64,000 nucleotides of DNA, taken from assembly GCF_039851975.1 (NCBI RefSeq), contig NZ_CP156660.1, positions 1,488,001 through 1,552,000 of the forward strand. The letters are read 5' to 3'. Positions 55,287 to 64,000 of this stretch are shown here, one piece after another. Under the pieces are notes generated by a model. That model made no database searches and had not been told where the DNA came from. It worked only from the letters and a program-made list of their open reading frames with translations. This DNA is from Desulfoscipio sp. XC116 (GTDB lineage: Bacteria; Bacillota; Desulfotomaculia; Desulfotomaculales; Desulfallaceae). The position numbers and the translations under genes are program-made. Numbering within the stretch: the first letter of the stretch is position 1; the number at the start of each line of letters is the position of its first letter.

Positions 55287-56636
55287 ATGAGTGGAAAAAT
55301 TAATGACAACCCCAAAAAGTATCTTACAATTACCTTCGGCTGTCAAATGAATGAGCATGATTCGGAAATAATTGCCGGTATGTTGGAAAACAAAGGATAT
55401 TTATCTGCGGAAGGTCAGAATGATGCTGATTTAATTATTTTAAATACTTGTTGTGTTCGGGAAACTGCTGAGAATAAAGTGTTCGGTCTTTTGGGCAGGC
55501 TTGGCCAGCTTAAAAAACAAAAACCCCACCTGATTATAGCCATGGGTGGATGTATGAGCCAGCAAGAGCATATTGCTCAAAGAATAAAGCAGCGTTTCAG
55601 ATATGTGAATATTGTGTTTGGTACGCATAACATACATGAATTGCCGGCATTAATAGACCGGGCGGAGTATCAAAAAAACCAGATCATTGATATTTGGCCT
55701 GATAGAAAGGATATTAGTGAAGGACTGTCGGTAAAACGCTTTCACGGTGTTCGAGCCTGGGTTAGTATCACGTACGGATGTAATAATTTTTGCACTTATT
55801 GCATAGTACCGTATGTGCGGGGCAGGGAGAAAAGCAGGCAGCCGGAGGCCATTATCAGTGAAATTCAGGAACTGGTGCGGCAGGGCTACCAAGAGGTAAC
55901 CTTGCTGGGGCAAAATGTTAATTCATATGGTAAAGATTTATCCTCCGGTATTGACTTTGCAGATTTACTGGTAAAAATCAACGAAATAAAAGATTTAAAA
56001 AGAATTCGTTATATGACTTCTCACCCGAAGGATTTTTGTGATAAACTGGTTACAACTGTTTCACATTTACCAAAAATATGTGAACATATACATCTTCCCG
56101 TGCAGGCAGGGAGTAACAATATATTAAAAAAAATGAATCGGGGATATACGCGTGAGCATTATCTGGAATTAGTGGATAAAATTCGCACAGCTATGCCGGG
56201 TGTATCGCTAACCACTGATATAATGGTAGGTTTTCCGGGTGAGTCTGACGCTGATTTTGCGGATACTGTTGATCTTGTAAAAAATATTGAATATGACAGC
56301 GCTTTTACTTTTATATATAACAAAAGACAAGGAACTCCCGCGGCCGGTATGCAAGACCAGGTTCCTGACCAGGTAAAAGTAGCTCGTATTGAGAAACTAA
56401 TTGCTTTGCAGAATGAGATAAGTTTACGTAAGAACAAGCTGGAAGTGGGTAAAACATTAGAGTGCCTTGTAGAGGGGCCCAGTAAAACAAATGCGGATTT
56501 AATGAGCGCGAGGACAAGAACCAACAAAATTGCGGTTTTCCGGGGTAAACAAGATATGGTGGGTATGCTGGTTCCTATACTTATTACCGGATGCGGTCTT
56601 ACTCATCTTGAGGGAGAGGTTATCCCGGCGGAATAA
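55287..56636 (+). CDS. miaB: tRNA-2-methylthio-N6-dimethylallyladenosine synthase
   Basis: Radical-SAM methylthiotransferase acting on A37 of tRNAs reading UNN codons. 449 residues. N-terminal UPF0004 domain with cysteines in FGCQMNEHDS, NTCCVRETAE and MGGCMSQ; radical SAM cluster in GCNNFCTYCIVPYVRGRE; C-terminal TRAM domain (LECLVEG). GGAGTAG precedes ATG 55287. It has its own promoter and opens the miaB-ylbF-mutS-mutL segment, a common order in Clostridia. Confidence 0.95.
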   Translation: MSGKINDNPKKYLTITFGCQMNEHDSEIIAGMLENKGYLSAEGQNDADLIILNTCCVRETAENKVFGLLGRLGQLKKQKPHLIIAMGGCMSQQEHIAQRIKQRFRYVNIVFGTHNIHELPALIDRAEYQKNQIIDIWPDRKDISEGLSVKRFHGVRAWVSITYGCNNFCTYCIVPYVRGREKSRQPEAIISEIQELVRQGYQEVTLLGQNVNSYGKDLSSGIDFADLLVKINEIKDLKRIRYMTSHPKDFCDKLVTTVSHLPKICEHIHLPVQAGSNNILKKMNRGYTREHYLELVDKIRTAMPGVSLTTDIMVGFPGESDADFADTVDLVKNIEYDSAFTFIYNKRQGTPAAGMQDQVPDQVKVARIEKLIALQNEISLRKNKLEVGKTLECLVEGPSKTNADLMSARTRTNKIAVFRGKQDMVGMLVPILITGCGLTHLEGEVIPAE

Positions 56637-56654
56637 ATATATGGGGGTTATAAG

Positions 56655-57035
56655 ATGTCAATATTGGAAAAAGCCTATGAGCTGGGGCAAGAGATTGCAG
56701 CTTCCGATGAATTGAATGATATGAAGAACTCGGAAATGTCGATGATGCAAGACCCGGAGGCACAGGGCATTATTCAGGAGTTTAACACAAAACAAAAACA
56801 ATACCTGGAAATGCAGAAGCAGGGGCAGCAATTAACAGATGATCAAAAAAAGGAAGTTTCCGATTTGGAAAAGCGGATGCTTGATAATCCATTGATATAT
56901 AATTACTTTCAGGCGCAGCAAAAATTTGAAAAAGTATTAGAGCAAATAAATGGTATCATATCAAATGCCATAACCGGTCAACAAAGCTCATGCAGCGACG
57001 AGTGTTGCTCCTCCTGCAGCGGTTGCGGCCATTAA
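56655..57035 (+). CDS. YlbF/YmcA family protein with cysteine-rich tail
   Basis: 126 residues, all-helical Com_YlbF fold: ILEKAYELGQEIAASDEL, then QEFNTKQKQYLEMQKQGQQL and DLEKRMLDNPLIYNYFQAQ. B. subtilis YlbF, YmcA and YaaT form a complex that carries [4Fe-4S] clusters and affects RNase Y and sporulation phosphorelay. The last 14 residues contain Cys113, 117, 118, 121 and 124 among Ser and Gly, a likely cluster or metal site. It starts 18 bases after miaB and ends at a terminator. Confidence 0.82.
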   Translation: MSILEKAYELGQEIAASDELNDMKNSEMSMMQDPEAQGIIQEFNTKQKQYLEMQKQGQQLTDDQKKEVSDLEKRMLDNPLIYNYFQAQQKFEKVLEQINGIISNAITGQQSSCSDECCSSCSGCGH

Positions 57036-57047
57036 GCAGGTAAAACT

Positions 57048-57074
57048 CCCGGCGTACTTGCGCCGGGTTTTTTT
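57048..57074 (+). terminator. Intrinsic terminator after the YlbF-like gene
   Basis: CCCGGCG and CGCCGGG arms, 6-base loop, then seven T residues. Confidence 0.9.
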
Positions 57075-57141
57075 GTTGATTGAGCTTGATAAAATTCTAT
57101 AGCTGTCACTTTTTTTGTACTCGAATGAATAAATTTCTTTA

Positions 57142-57150
57142 TGTTATAAT
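57142..57150 (+). promoter_or_regulatory. Extended -10 promoter of mutS
   Basis: TGTTATAAT matches the extended -10 consensus, with a T-rich upstream region but no good -35 hexamer. It would start transcription about 14 bases before the mutS start codon, leaving room only for the GGGAGGG ribosome binding site. Confidence 0.5.
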
Positions 57151-57170
57151 ATTCCCGGGAGGGACATGCT

Positions 57171-59783
57171 GTGGTTTATACTCCGATGATGCAACAATAC
57201 TTGAAAATTAAACAAAATTATCAAAACCATATTCTCATGTTTCGCATGGGAGATTTCTATGAAATGTTTTTCGATGACGCCCTGCAGGCCTCCAGGGATT
57301 TGGAAATTGCTTTAACCGCTCGTGATGGAGGCGGCGGGAAAAAAGTACCCATGTGTGGTGTACCTCATCATGCCGCCCAGTCCTATATTGCCAGGCTTAT
57401 TGCCAAGGGACGCCGGGTGGTCATATGTGAACAAACCGAGGACCCCAGACAGGCCAAGGGGTTGGTAAAAAGAGAGGTAACCAGAATTGTTACCCCCGGT
57501 ACAGTAATGGAAGGACAGTGTCTGGATGATAAAAAGAATAACTATCTGGTAGCGGTCCTTATTGAAGAAAGAGGATGCGGGCTGGCTTTTTCCGATATTT
57601 CTACCGGTTTATTCAGGGTCACGCAGTTTAACGGCGATAACGCTTTTCACGAACTGGCTGACGAGTTGTATCGTCTGCAGCCGGCCGAGCTGTTGTTGCC
57701 TCGCAGCTATAACGGTGATTTAGCGGAAAGAATGGCGGGAATGGCTAATATGTTGATAACCGCAATTGACGACCATTTATTTAACCCGGAGTCATCAGGC
57801 AATATCTTGGATCGCCAGTTTGGCGAGAGTTGGCGGCAAGCCGGTATTGACCGTTTGATATTTGGTTCACGGGCTGCCGGAGCTATCTTATTTTACCTGC
57901 TGGATACCCAAAAAAGAAGCCTTGAACAAATTAACAGTCCCCAAATATATAACACCAATCAATTTATGAAGATAGATGCTGTATCACGGCGCAATTTAGA
58001 ATTAACCGGCTCTATTAAAGACGGGATGCGTTGGGGTACTCTTATTTGGGTACTTGATTATACATGCACGGCCATGGGTGGCCGATTATTAAAACAGTGG
58101 ATTGAGCAGCCGCTGTTAGATGTAGTTTTAATAAACAAACGCTTAGATGCAGTCGAAGAACTGCTAAATAATTTAATTATGCGTACTCAGATTAAGGAGG
58201 CTTTAAAACAGGTCTATGATTTGGAACGCCTGGCGGGCCGGGTAGCTTACGGCAGTGCCAACGCCAGGGATTTGCTCGCGTTAAGAAAATCTTTTGATGT
58301 CTTGCCTGTAATTAAAAAATTAAGTAATGATGTAAATGTAGAACTTTTAATAGATTTAATTGGCTGTCTGGATGATATGTCCAATATAAATGAACTGCTG
58401 CATAAGGCACTGATTGATAATCCACCGATGCAAATTAAGGATGGTGGCATCTTAAAACCGGGCTATAACCCCGAGGTAGATAGTCTGCGTGCTGCCGGCA
58501 GTAACGGTAAAGATTGGCTGGCTCGATTGGAGTCTGAAGAACGTGAGAAAACGGGTATTAAATCTTTAAAGGTGGGTTATAATAAAATATTTGGCTATTA
58601 CTTGGAAGTTACCAAGGCCAATTTATCTCAGGTGCCCGATTATTATATACGCAAACAAACACTGGTTAATGCTGAACGGTTTATTACCAACCAATTAAAA
58701 GAATATGAAGATATGATCATTGGCGCGCAAGACCGTCTGATGCAGCTGGAATTCGAGTTGTTTAGTGAAATCAGGCAAAACGTGGCTGGCGAGCTGCATC
58801 GCATACAGAATACCGCCAGAAATTTGGCAGTTTTAGATGTGCTGATTTCCCTGGCTGAGGCGGCCGAAAGGGCAAACCTGGTCAGGCCGATTGTTAATAC
58901 CGACAAAAAAATTGTTATTTCGGATGGCAGGCATCCGGTGGTGGAACGGGTATTAAATGCCGGCGACTTTGTGCCCAACGACACATATATGGGTGAAAAC
59001 AGTACATTAATACTGCTTACCGGTCCCAATATGGCCGGGAAAAGCACATATATGCGTCAGGTAGCACTGATTATATTAATGGCGCAGATGGGAAGCTTCG
59101 TGCCGGCGGCCAAAGCTGAAATAGGTGTGACTGATTATATTTTTACTCGCATTGGCGCGGCGGATGATCTGGCCGGTGGGCGAAGTACTTTTATGGTGGA
59201 AATGAGCGAATGCAGAGACATTGTTAATAATGCTACCCGGAATAGTTTGATTATTATGGATGAAGTCGGCAGGGGCACAAGTACATATGACGGTATAAGT
59301 ATCGCCAGAGCCTTGGTGGAATACATCCATAATAATATCGGGGCGAGAACGTTGTTCTCTACCCATTATCACGAATTAACCGATTTGGACGCTCTATCCG
59401 GAGTAGTGAATTGTACGATAAGTGTGCATGAGGAGAATGATGAGATTATTTTTTTAAGAAAGGTATTACAGGGTAAGGTGGACAAGAGTTACGGCATCCA
59501 GGTGGCCCGGCTGGCCGGCTTGCCGGAGGAGGTTTTGAGCCGGGCCCAGGATGTTTTGCACCAGATGGAAAAGCGCAGCGGTGTTGCAGAATATCAGGGT
59601 AAAAAAGATGATGCGGCTGCCGCCGGTTCAATAACCGACCGGTGTGCTGACGCCAGAGAAAAATCTCTGCTTAGGGAAATCGCTAAAATAAATGTGATGC
59701 AACTGACCCCCTTGGAAGCGCTGAACTTACTGTACCACTGGACGGAAAAAATTAAAAATGAAGTAGAAGCAGGGGGTAATTAA
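57171..59783 (+). CDS. mutS: DNA mismatch repair protein MutS
   Basis: 870-residue mismatch-recognition ATPase. The mismatch-contact Phe and Glu are in GDFYEMF (Phe29, Glu31). The ATPase domain has Walker A GPNMAGKST from Gly618, GAADDLAGGRSTFMVEM, Walker B DEVGRGTSTYDG, and the THYHELT histidine. The C-terminal dimerisation region (LTPLEALNLLYHW) is intact. GGGAGGG precedes GTG 57171. mutL starts 3.1 kb later; two unrelated genes are inserted between them. Confidence 0.96.
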   Translation: MVYTPMMQQYLKIKQNYQNHILMFRMGDFYEMFFDDALQASRDLEIALTARDGGGGKKVPMCGVPHHAAQSYIARLIAKGRRVVICEQTEDPRQAKGLVKREVTRIVTPGTVMEGQCLDDKKNNYLVAVLIEERGCGLAFSDISTGLFRVTQFNGDNAFHELADELYRLQPAELLLPRSYNGDLAERMAGMANMLITAIDDHLFNPESSGNILDRQFGESWRQAGIDRLIFGSRAAGAILFYLLDTQKRSLEQINSPQIYNTNQFMKIDAVSRRNLELTGSIKDGMRWGTLIWVLDYTCTAMGGRLLKQWIEQPLLDVVLINKRLDAVEELLNNLIMRTQIKEALKQVYDLERLAGRVAYGSANARDLLALRKSFDVLPVIKKLSNDVNVELLIDLIGCLDDMSNINELLHKALIDNPPMQIKDGGILKPGYNPEVDSLRAAGSNGKDWLARLESEEREKTGIKSLKVGYNKIFGYYLEVTKANLSQVPDYYIRKQTLVNAERFITNQLKEYEDMIIGAQDRLMQLEFELFSEIRQNVAGELHRIQNTARNLAVLDVLISLAEAAERANLVRPIVNTDKKIVISDGRHPVVERVLNAGDFVPNDTYMGENSTLILLTGPNMAGKSTYMRQVALIILMAQMGSFVPAAKAEIGVTDYIFTRIGAADDLAGGRSTFMVEMSECRDIVNNATRNSLIIMDEVGRGTSTYDGISIARALVEYIHNNIGARTLFSTHYHELTDLDALSGVVNCTISVHEENDEIIFLRKVLQGKVDKSYGIQVARLAGLPEEVLSRAQDVLHQMEKRSGVAEYQGKKDDAAAAGSITDRCADAREKSLLREIAKINVMQLTPLEALNLLYHWTEKIKNEVEAGGN

Positions 59784-59855
59784 TTGAAGGAGATTAATGT
59801 AAGTTCAGAGAATTGATAATTTTAAAGGTTTGATACGGGTCGGGGGTGGATAGAT

Positions 59856-61541
59856 ATGTATATAGGTGTTGATGTGGGAGGTACCAGTACCAATGCGGTC
59901 CTTTTAGATGATGGTTTGGTGCGGGCTTCCGCTACTGTGCCTAGCAGTGATGACATCATTACATCTTTAATGGAAGCACTGGATAAGATCATGAAGGGTG
60001 TGCCCGCGGAGTTAATAGAACGGGTTGTTTTCAGCACTACATTAATTACAAATTTAATTGCGGAAAAAAAATATGATCCTGTGGGCTTGATTCTAATACC
60101 CGGACCCGGTTTAAGCCACGTGCACTATCAGTATCACACCGATACATTTATTATTTCAGGTGCCATGGATTACAGGGGGCGGGAAATTATGCCCCTGCGT
60201 GATGATGAAATAGAAAAGGCTATTAATGGTCTAAAGAAAAAAGGATATAAAAAGGTGGCTGTGGCAGGTAAGTTTTCCTCAAGAAACAATAAGCATGAAA
60301 AAGAGGTTGTTTCCAGAATTAAAAGCTCGCACCCGGACTGGCATGTGGAAATGGGGCATCAAGTGGCCGGTCAATTGAATTTTCCGCGGCGTGTGGTTTC
60401 CACCATGCTGGCTTGCGCTACCAGGGACAAATATTCTTTTTTTGTGGACTCGGTGCAGTCTGCCCTTACCATGCGGGGTATTGAGGGAACAGTATATATA
60501 CTGAAAGCGGATGGCGGTACAATGCCGCTTAATAAGGTGACCGGTGTACCTATAGAAACTATTTTCAGCGGTCCTGCGGCCAGCACCCTGGGTGTACAGG
60601 CACTAATACCGCCAGGGGAGACAGCGGTTGTAGTCGATATTGGCGGTACTACCACTGACTTGGCCCTAATTTTAAGCGGTCAGCCGCTGCTCTCTGCCAG
60701 GGGGGCTCCGGTATACGATCAGCTGACTCAGGTGCGGGCACTGGCGGTTAAGTCTGTGGCTGTGGGTGGGGATAGTTTAGTAGAGCGGGTGGGCAAAGAG
60801 ATTTTAGTTTATTCTGAAAGACTGGGGCCGCCATACTGTCTGGGCGGGCCAATGCCCACACCTACAGATGCTTTAAGGGTGCTGGGGCTTACCAGACTGG
60901 GCAATGCCAAAAAGGCCTTCGAAGCTATGGATATGCTGGGCCAATCGCTGGGCATGAGCCATAGTGAGGTGGCCCAAAGAATAATTAATATGGTTATAGA
61001 CGTAATTGTGCAGGAAATTGAGGCTATGTTTAAACAATGGGAACAGGAACCGGCTTATCGTGTTTGGGAGGTTCTGCAAAAACGCAGGGAGCGTCCGGAT
61101 ATGGTTGTGGGGGTGGGCGGTGCAGCGGCCGGTTTTATAACCCAGATAGCGGCTCGAATAGGCGCCAACCCTGTGATCCCGCCCTATGCATCGGTAGCTA
61201 ACGCTATAGGGGCCGCGGTAGCAATTCCCACACTGCAGGTTAACCTGCGGGCAGATACCGAGCAAGGCTATTACATTATTGAGCAAGAGGGCTACCAGGG
61301 AAAAATTGAAAAAGCCTCATTTACGGAAGAGGATGCCTTGCTTTTGGCCGGTGACTGGTTGAAAAAACGGGCTGAAAAATACGGATTAAGCAAAGCGGTA
61401 GAAAAAACTGAATTTACCCGCCGGGATGTGTTTACCATGGTACGCAACTGGATCACTACCGGAAGGATTTATGATATTAGCGTACAGACACCAAGAGGTA
61501 TTATGGGTCATATTGGAGCAAGGGGTGGATTTAATGATTGA
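59856..61541 (+). CDS. Hydantoinase/oxoprolinase A-family protein (HyuA-like)
   Basis: 561-residue ASKHA-fold ATP-utilising enzyme. VDVGGTSTNAVLLDD at the N-terminus and VVDIGGTTTDLALI in the middle are phosphate-binding motifs; FSGPAAS and GVGGAAAGFI complete the fold. It is the ATPase subunit type of hydantoinases, 5-oxoprolinases and acetone carboxylases, but no HyuB partner is adjacent. The last bases overlap the deacetylase-like gene by 8, so the two are co-translated and probably work together. Substrate unknown. ATG 59856 follows GGGGGTGG. Confidence 0.82.
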   Translation: MYIGVDVGGTSTNAVLLDDGLVRASATVPSSDDIITSLMEALDKIMKGVPAELIERVVFSTTLITNLIAEKKYDPVGLILIPGPGLSHVHYQYHTDTFIISGAMDYRGREIMPLRDDEIEKAINGLKKKGYKKVAVAGKFSSRNNKHEKEVVSRIKSSHPDWHVEMGHQVAGQLNFPRRVVSTMLACATRDKYSFFVDSVQSALTMRGIEGTVYILKADGGTMPLNKVTGVPIETIFSGPAASTLGVQALIPPGETAVVVDIGGTTTDLALILSGQPLLSARGAPVYDQLTQVRALAVKSVAVGGDSLVERVGKEILVYSERLGPPYCLGGPMPTPTDALRVLGLTRLGNAKKAFEAMDMLGQSLGMSHSEVAQRIINMVIDVIVQEIEAMFKQWEQEPAYRVWEVLQKRRERPDMVVGVGGAAAGFITQIAARIGANPVIPPYASVANAIGAAVAIPTLQVNLRADTEQGYYIIEQEGYQGKIEKASFTEEDALLLAGDWLKKRAEKYGLSKAVEKTEFTRRDVFTMVRNWITTGRIYDISVQTPRGIMGHIGARGGFND

Positions 61542-62892
61542 TAAAAAAACCGGTTTAATCTTTTTCCCGGCGTTTGACTGGGCTATATCCCCTACTCACC
61601 CCGAAAGGGAAGAGAGATTGCTTTATACCCGTGATCAAATTTTTGAAGAGGGTGTAATGGATCTACCCCAGATTCATGAGTATGCTCCACGGTTAGCTTC
61701 TTTGCATGACGTCTCCCGGACGCATTTTTGCGTGCCACGGGTACAGAGCCAGGTAACCGAGGCGCATTTGATTGCTGCCGGGTCTACATTGCAGTTGGGT
61801 GACAGTGTTGTCAATGGTGAAATTAAAAACGGTTTTGCCATGGTGCGTCCGCCAGGACACCATGCTATGCGTGTTGTCCATGGCAATCGCGGGTTTTGCA
61901 GTATTAATAACGAAGCTATCCTTGTAGAGTACCTGCGCCGCCGTCACGGTATCAGGAAAATTGCCATTGTAGACTCTGATGCTCATCATGGGGACGGAAC
62001 CCAGGATATTTTTTATCACGACCCTGATCTTCTATTTATATCATTTCATCAAGACGGGCGCACTATCTTTCCGGGTACCGGCTTTACCCATGAATTGGGC
62101 GGACCCGGAGCCTACGCCAAAACGCTGAATGTTCCTTTGCCTCCGGGTACGGCGGACGAGAGTTTTATGTACGTGGTGGATAATCTTGTATTGCCGGTAG
62201 TTAAGGATTTTCAACCGGAGATTATAATCAATTCGGCGGGACAAGACAATCATTATACCGACCCACTTGGCAGTATGCGGTTTACGGCCAGAGCTTATGC
62301 CGATTTTACTAAAAAATTACAACCTCACTTGGCTGTTCTGGAGGGCGGCTATGCCATTGAAACCGCTCTGCCCTATATTAATTTGGCAATTATTCTGGCC
62401 TTGGCCGGTGTGGATTATTCCTATGTGATGGAACCGGATTATTGGCCGGGGAGGTTTAAAGAAAGCCCGGAAAGAATAGGACAGGTACATCGTATGGTGG
62501 AGCAGTTGCTGGAATCATGGTCCCAAAAGGATAAAGTGGATTTGCCCAAAATATTCGGGGACGGTAAATATTACCAGCGTAAGAAATTTATATATTACGA
62601 TACAGATTACATTGAAGAAGAACAATTTGAGAAAGTGCGCATGTGTCCTGATTGTCCCGGTTATATTATCCTGGAATCCCGGGCTGAAAGAGGTTATCGG
62701 TCACCGGTCAGGATTTATGCCGTATCCATACCTTTTCAGGCTTGTCATGCCTGTCAGAGTGAAGCCTATGATATATACGAGCAAGCGAAAAAACAAAAAG
62801 AATGTGATTATGTTTATATGCAAGATAAAACTACCGATACTTGCATGTCTTATGAGAAGAACAAGGGGCAGGAATGGGTAACGGAAGGATAA
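61534..62892 (+). CDS. Histone deacetylase/acetylpolyamine amidohydrolase family protein with C-terminal zinc ribbon
   Basis: 452 residues. The HDAC domain (1-345) has RPPGHHA, DSDAHHGDGTQDIF with the metal Asp and catalytic histidines, FISFHQDGRTIFPGTG, NSAGQDNH, and LEGGYAIE. Such zinc enzymes remove acetyl or other acyl groups from lysine or polyamines. The extra C-terminus carries two CxxC pairs (Cys371/374, Cys404/407), likely a zinc ribbon, and a Lys/Glu-rich end. ATG 61534 lies behind AGGGGTGG and overlaps hyuA. The upstream in-frame start at 61426 lies within hyuA and is not needed. As it is acyl-transfer related, it may oppose AcuA, but this is speculation. Confidence 0.85.
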   Translation: MIDKKTGLIFFPAFDWAISPTHPEREERLLYTRDQIFEEGVMDLPQIHEYAPRLASLHDVSRTHFCVPRVQSQVTEAHLIAAGSTLQLGDSVVNGEIKNGFAMVRPPGHHAMRVVHGNRGFCSINNEAILVEYLRRRHGIRKIAIVDSDAHHGDGTQDIFYHDPDLLFISFHQDGRTIFPGTGFTHELGGPGAYAKTLNVPLPPGTADESFMYVVDNLVLPVVKDFQPEIIINSAGQDNHYTDPLGSMRFTARAYADFTKKLQPHLAVLEGGYAIETALPYINLAIILALAGVDYSYVMEPDYWPGRFKESPERIGQVHRMVEQLLESWSQKDKVDLPKIFGDGKYYQRKKFIYYDTDYIEEEQFEKVRMCPDCPGYIILESRAERGYRSPVRIYAVSIPFQACHACQSEAYDIYEQAKKQKECDYVYMQDKTTDTCMSYEKNKGQEWVTEG

Positions 62893-62897
62893 GGGAA

Positions 62898-64000
62898 ATG
62901 CCGAAAATAGTTTTATTGAACGAGTATACCGCCTGCCGCATTGCGGCAGGCGAAGTGATTGAACGACCTGCATCTATAGTCAAGGAATTAGTGGAGAATT
63001 CATTGGATGCCGGGGCCGGTTTGGTGAATATATCTATTACCGGTGGAGGCACTGAAACGATTGAAGTGGTTGACAACGGATGCGGTATAAGCCAGGAGGA
63101 TACTCCCCTGGCTTTTCAGCGTCATGCCACCAGCAAAATTAGAAGCGCTGCCGACCTGGAAAATATTGATACTTTGGGCTTTAGGGGCGAGGCGCTGCCC
63201 AGTATTGCTGCGATATCGCATCTATCCGTAAAAACCAGGGTGTCGGGCAAAAACGAAGGTTATCATATGGTTATCAAGGGCGGACAGGTGCTGCAAGAAG
63301 GCCCGGTCGGTTGCCGGGTGGGTACAATGATTAGTGTGCGGGATATTTTTTTTAACACTCCGGCACGTCGTAAACATTTAAAATCAAAGTCCACGGAAGG
63401 TGGGCTTATTGCTGATTTAATATATAAAATGGCTTTAACCAGACCGCAAACCAAGCTTATTTTTAACCATAATGGACGGGAAATTTTCCGTTCCCCGGGT
63501 TCCGGTAGATTAATTGATGTACTGGCCTCGGTTTATGATATGCGTGCGGTAGATATGATGCTGGCGATGAATGGTGAAAATGCCGGTGTTAAAGTGGAAG
63601 GTTTTATAAGTAAACCGGAATTAAGTCGAAGCACGCGCCAGCAAATAACCGTGGCCGTAAATGGACGGGTAGTACGCAGCGCAGCCGTTAATGCGGCGCT
63701 TGATGAAGCATACCGGGGTAAGTTAACTGTTGGTCGCTACCCGGTGGCGGTTATATTAATCCGGCTTGAGCCGGGCAAAATAGATGTTAACGTACATCCG
63801 GCTAAAATGGAAATAAAAATGGATAATGAGGAACAAATACAGTCGTTGGTTACCACTGCGGTTCGTGCGGCGCTAAGGGATACTGATTTAATTCCTCGCC
63901 GAACCAAATTGCCCGCTGACAGCGAGCCTTATAAACTAAGTTTCCCTGCATCGGTAAGTCAATACTCAATTCCCCGGGAGAGCCCGGTTGAAGTACGCAA
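62898..64000 (+). CDS. mutL: DNA mismatch repair protein MutL, 3' end outside the window
   Basis: The first 367 codons of MutL, open to the end of the window. GHKL ATPase motifs are clear: AAGEVIERPASIVKELVENSLDAGA split over the first helix (Glu acting as base in KELVENS), DNGCGI, HATSKI, TLGFRGEAL, and FFNTPARRKHL. The second domain with NGRVVRS and VHPAKMEI follows. The C-terminal endonuclease/dimer domain lies outside. AAGGGA precedes ATG 62898, 5 bases after the deacetylase-like gene, so it shares that transcript. Confidence 0.95.
   Translation, partial: MPKIVLLNEYTACRIAAGEVIERPASIVKELVENSLDAGAGLVNISITGGGTETIEVVDNGCGISQEDTPLAFQRHATSKIRSAADLENIDTLGFRGEALPSIAAISHLSVKTRVSGKNEGYHMVIKGGQVLQEGPVGCRVGTMISVRDIFFNTPARRKHLKSKSTEGGLIADLIYKMALTRPQTKLIFNHNGREIFRSPGSGRLIDVLASVYDMRAVDMMLAMNGENAGVKVEGFISKPELSRSTRQQITVAVNGRVVRSAAVNAALDEAYRGKLTVGRYPVAVILIRLEPGKIDVNVHPAKMEIKMDNEEQIQSLVTTAVRAALRDTDLIPRRTKLPADSEPYKLSFPASVSQYSIPRESPVEVR

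Noticed and set aside
61426-61533. N-terminal extension of the HDAC-like protein
   Set aside because: The extra codons lie inside the hydantoinase gene and are not homologous to HDACs; AGGGGTGG fixes the start at 61534.

Overview
The window looks like the chromosome of an anaerobic, spore-forming Clostridia-class Firmicute, probably of the Desulfotomaculum/Pelotomaculum (Peptococcaceae) type. The basis is: sporulation genes (spoVS, ytrH, a ytrI-like gene), strong AGGAGG ribosome binding sites with many TTG and GTG starts, B12-dependent acyl-CoA chemistry, and an ETF-linked membrane Fe-S oxidoreductase typical of syntrophic or sulfate-reducing fatty-acid oxidisers. No rRNA, tRNA or CRISPR array was seen.

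Layout. (1) 1-5.4 kb: ymdB, spoVS, an M19 dipeptidase, a PHP phosphoesterase, a DapL-like aminotransferase and small conserved proteins. (2) 5.4-13 kb: a cobalamin riboswitch with a terminator, then cobU-cobQ-cbiB-cbiA-cobS-cobD-cobC, the late half of B12 synthesis. (3) 13-20 kb: ytrH/ytrI, guaB (apparently starting at AUU), acuA, a 465-residue winged-helix/coiled-coil protein, and an ASKHA-fold protein without the usual ferredoxin domain. (4) 20-27.3 kb, minus strand: cobO, meaB and two coenzyme-B12 mutase genes whose active-site residues (Phe78, Gln196) match isobutyryl-CoA mutase rather than methylmalonyl-CoA mutase; then an activase gene and two DUF2229-type genes. (5) 27.5-45.9 kb: DUF3786, nudF, minC, a sigma-54 activator, two acyl-CoA dehydrogenases, two acyl-CoA synthetases, etfBA, the membrane Fe-S oxidoreductase, thiolase, 3-hydroxybutyryl-CoA dehydrogenase and crotonase. 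(6) 45.9-55.1 kb: an accessory region full of decayed genes (traX, an AraC-type effector domain, a methyltransferase, grpB, dtd, an IS21 end, a relaxase tail) mixed with intact catalase, Lnu-like nucleotidyltransferase, VOC, cysteine synthase and MFS genes. (7) 55.2-64 kb: miaB, ylbF-like, mutS, a hydantoinase-A-like gene, a histone-deacetylase-like gene and the start of mutL.

How the parts fit (inference). Regions 2, 4 and 5 together encode a nearly complete route for isobutyrate and butyrate: activation to the CoA ester, B12-dependent isomerisation of isobutyryl-CoA to butyryl-CoA, dehydrogenation, hydration, oxidation and thiolysis to acetyl-CoA, with electrons passing from the dehydrogenases to EtfAB and the membrane oxidoreductase. 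CobO and MeaB supply and protect the cofactor, and the riboswitch-controlled cob operon makes it. Three good -24/-12 (sigma-54) promoter matches precede the mutase operon, one acyl-CoA synthetase and one acyl-CoA dehydrogenase, with the sigma-54 activator gene between them, which suggests a dedicated regulon. AcuA may add a layer of lysine-acetylation control on the synthetases.

The window starts inside a small gene and ends inside mutL. All functional calls rest on recognising motifs and family sequences by eye; no database search was run.
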